Of a stretch of DNA of 8,129 nucleotides, positions 7,317 to 8,129 are shown piece by piece. The stretch is from Bacteroidia bacterium. Lineage in GTDB: Bacteria > Bacteroidota > Bacteroidia > Bacteroidales > GCA-2748055. Each line of letters opens with the position of its first letter. The first letter of the stretch is position 1. Under the pieces are notes generated by a model that had not been told where the DNA came from, ran no database searches, and saw only the letters and a list, made by a program, of their open reading frames with translations. A program made the position numbers and the translations under genes. Where the stretch lies: positions 1-8,129 of the forward strand of contig JAUVKN010000190.1 in assembly GCA_030596245.1 (NCBI GenBank), written 5' to 3'.

Positions 7317-8129
7317 CTATTCTTTGTTCATCACACTGGTCTGATGGTTGATAGACTCCTGGTGAATTGATCGGAACAATTTAATAATAAATTCTTCACT
7401 GAGCCCCTTCCTGGTGCCCAACGCCAGCCGGTTCTTCAACATATCGTCCCAGCGCTTGGTCTGCAAGATGGTAATGTTGTTCTCTTTTTTATAGTCCCCA
7501 ATATTTTCAGATACCATCATCCTCTCCTCCAAAAGGTTGATGATCTTGTCATCCACCTTATCGATCTGATCCCTCAATACAGCAAGGGTCAGCATCAACT
7601 CTTCCTTTACTTCCGGATCTCTGAGTATCAAACGGTCCAGGATATTCTTGAGTCCTTCAGGAGTTACCTGCTGATTGGCATCGCTCAATGCCTTATCGGG
7701 ATTGCAATGGGTCTCAATGATCAATCCGTCGAAATTCAGGTCCATGGCTTTCTGGGAAATGTCAAAGAGGAATTCCCTGTTTCCGCAGATATGGCTTGGG
7801 TCGGTAATGATTGGCATGTTTGGGATTCTCCTTCGCAATTCAATGGGGACCTGCCACTGAGGAACGTTCCGGTACAGGGTTTTATCGTAACTGGAGAAAC
7901 CACGGTGTATGGCTGCCATTCGCTTGATCCCTGCATTGTTGATCCGTTCAATGGCTCCAATCCAGAGGTCCGCATCGGGATTAATGGGATTCTTAATCAT
8001 TACCGGGATGTTGACACCGCGTAAACTATCAGCGATATCCTGTACTGCAAATGGATTGGCCGAGGTTCGGGCTCCGATCCATATGATATCAACCCCATAT
8101 TTCAGTGCTTCATACACATGCTTCACGTT
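7317..8129 (-). CDS. Bifunctional DAHP synthase / chorismate mutase, 5'-partial
   Basis: First shikimate-pathway step (PEP plus erythrose 4-phosphate to DAHP) fused to an AroQ-type chorismate mutase. The frame stays open to the right edge, so the Met at 8126 is internal and roughly 90 N-terminal residues are missing, including the first metal-binding Cys. Numbered from that Met, the synthase part has WIGARTSANPFA (16-27), IKNP (44-47), HRGFSSYDK (74-82), TDPSH (108-112) and ETHCNPDKALSDA (138-150). His112, Glu138 and Asp149 have the spacing of the metal ligands in the Thermotoga maritima KDOPS-like DAHP synthase. The mutase helix bundle starts near 180; Arg185, Arg202, Lys213, Ser258 and Gln262 match E. 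coli Arg11, Arg28, Lys39, Ser84 and Gln88 by spacing. This order is the fusion known from Bacteroidota, where the mutase can serve as feedback sensor for the synthase. First visible gene of the operon. Names vary (aroF, aroG, aroA), so no symbol is given. Confidence 0.94.
   Translation of the reverse strand, partial: NVKHVYEALKYGVDIIWIGARTSANPFAVQDIADSLRGVNIPVMIKNPINPDADLWIGAIERINNAGIKRMAAIHRGFSSYDKTLYRNVPQWQVPIELRRRIPNMPIITDPSHICGNREFLFDISQKAMDLNFDGLIIETHCNPDKALSDANQQVTPEGLKNILDRLILRDPEVKEELMLTLAVLRDQIDKVDDKIINLLEERMMVSENIGDYKKENNITILQTKRWDDMLKNRLALGTRKGLSEEFIIKLFRSIHQESINHQTSVMNKE

Noticed and set aside
1..8129. Search for a defence system, mobile element, CRISPR array, riboswitch or tRNA.
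   Set aside because: Nearly all bases are explained by eight housekeeping genes. The longest gap is 118 nt, and no tandem spacers, terminal inverted repeats, transposase motifs or cloverleaf were seen.

Overview
This 8.1 kb window looks like ordinary chromosomal housekeeping DNA from a member of the Bacteroidota, probably a Bacteroidales-like lineage (inference). The evidence is a DAHP synthase fused to a C-terminal chorismate mutase, an M49-type metallopeptidase of the subtype with a five-residue HEVAH zinc motif, a 2-Cys peroxiredoxin with the insert I recall from Bacteroidota homologues, and translation starts that almost all lack a usable Shine-Dalgarno sequence. I see no IS element, phage gene, CRISPR array, tRNA, rRNA or defence cassette.

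Left half, plus strand (1-3903): an M49 dipeptidyl-peptidase-III-like metallopeptidase whose frame is open to the left edge; a 39-nt gap; a peroxiredoxin (ahpC); a 118-nt gap holding an imperfect inverted repeat and a convincing intrinsic terminator; then tilS, the tRNA(Ile2) lysidine synthetase, starting 13 nt after the terminator's T-run. These three genes have unrelated jobs: peptide or protein turnover, peroxide detoxification and tRNA decoding.

Right half, minus strand (8129 down to 3874): a tight five-gene aromatic amino-acid operon, transcribed right to left. It runs DAHP synthase/chorismate mutase (truncated by the right edge), aroB, aroD (type I), aroC, tyrA. Junctions are +5 nt, 14-nt overlap, 4-nt ATGA overlap and +6 nt, so the genes are almost certainly co-transcribed. 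Together they carry out shikimate-pathway steps 1 (DAHP), 2 (dehydroquinate), 3 (dehydroshikimate) and 7 (chorismate), then chorismate to prephenate (mutase domain) and prephenate to 4-hydroxyphenylpyruvate (tyrA). Shikimate dehydrogenase, shikimate kinase and EPSP synthase are absent here and must be encoded elsewhere. The operon promoter lies beyond the right edge.

The two halves converge: the 3' ends of tilS and tyrA overlap by 30 bp, with no room for an intergenic terminator. No previously undescribed system is evident. The most unusual point is the N-terminus of the M49 protein, where unrelated-looking in-frame sequence replaces the expected secretion or lipoprotein signal.
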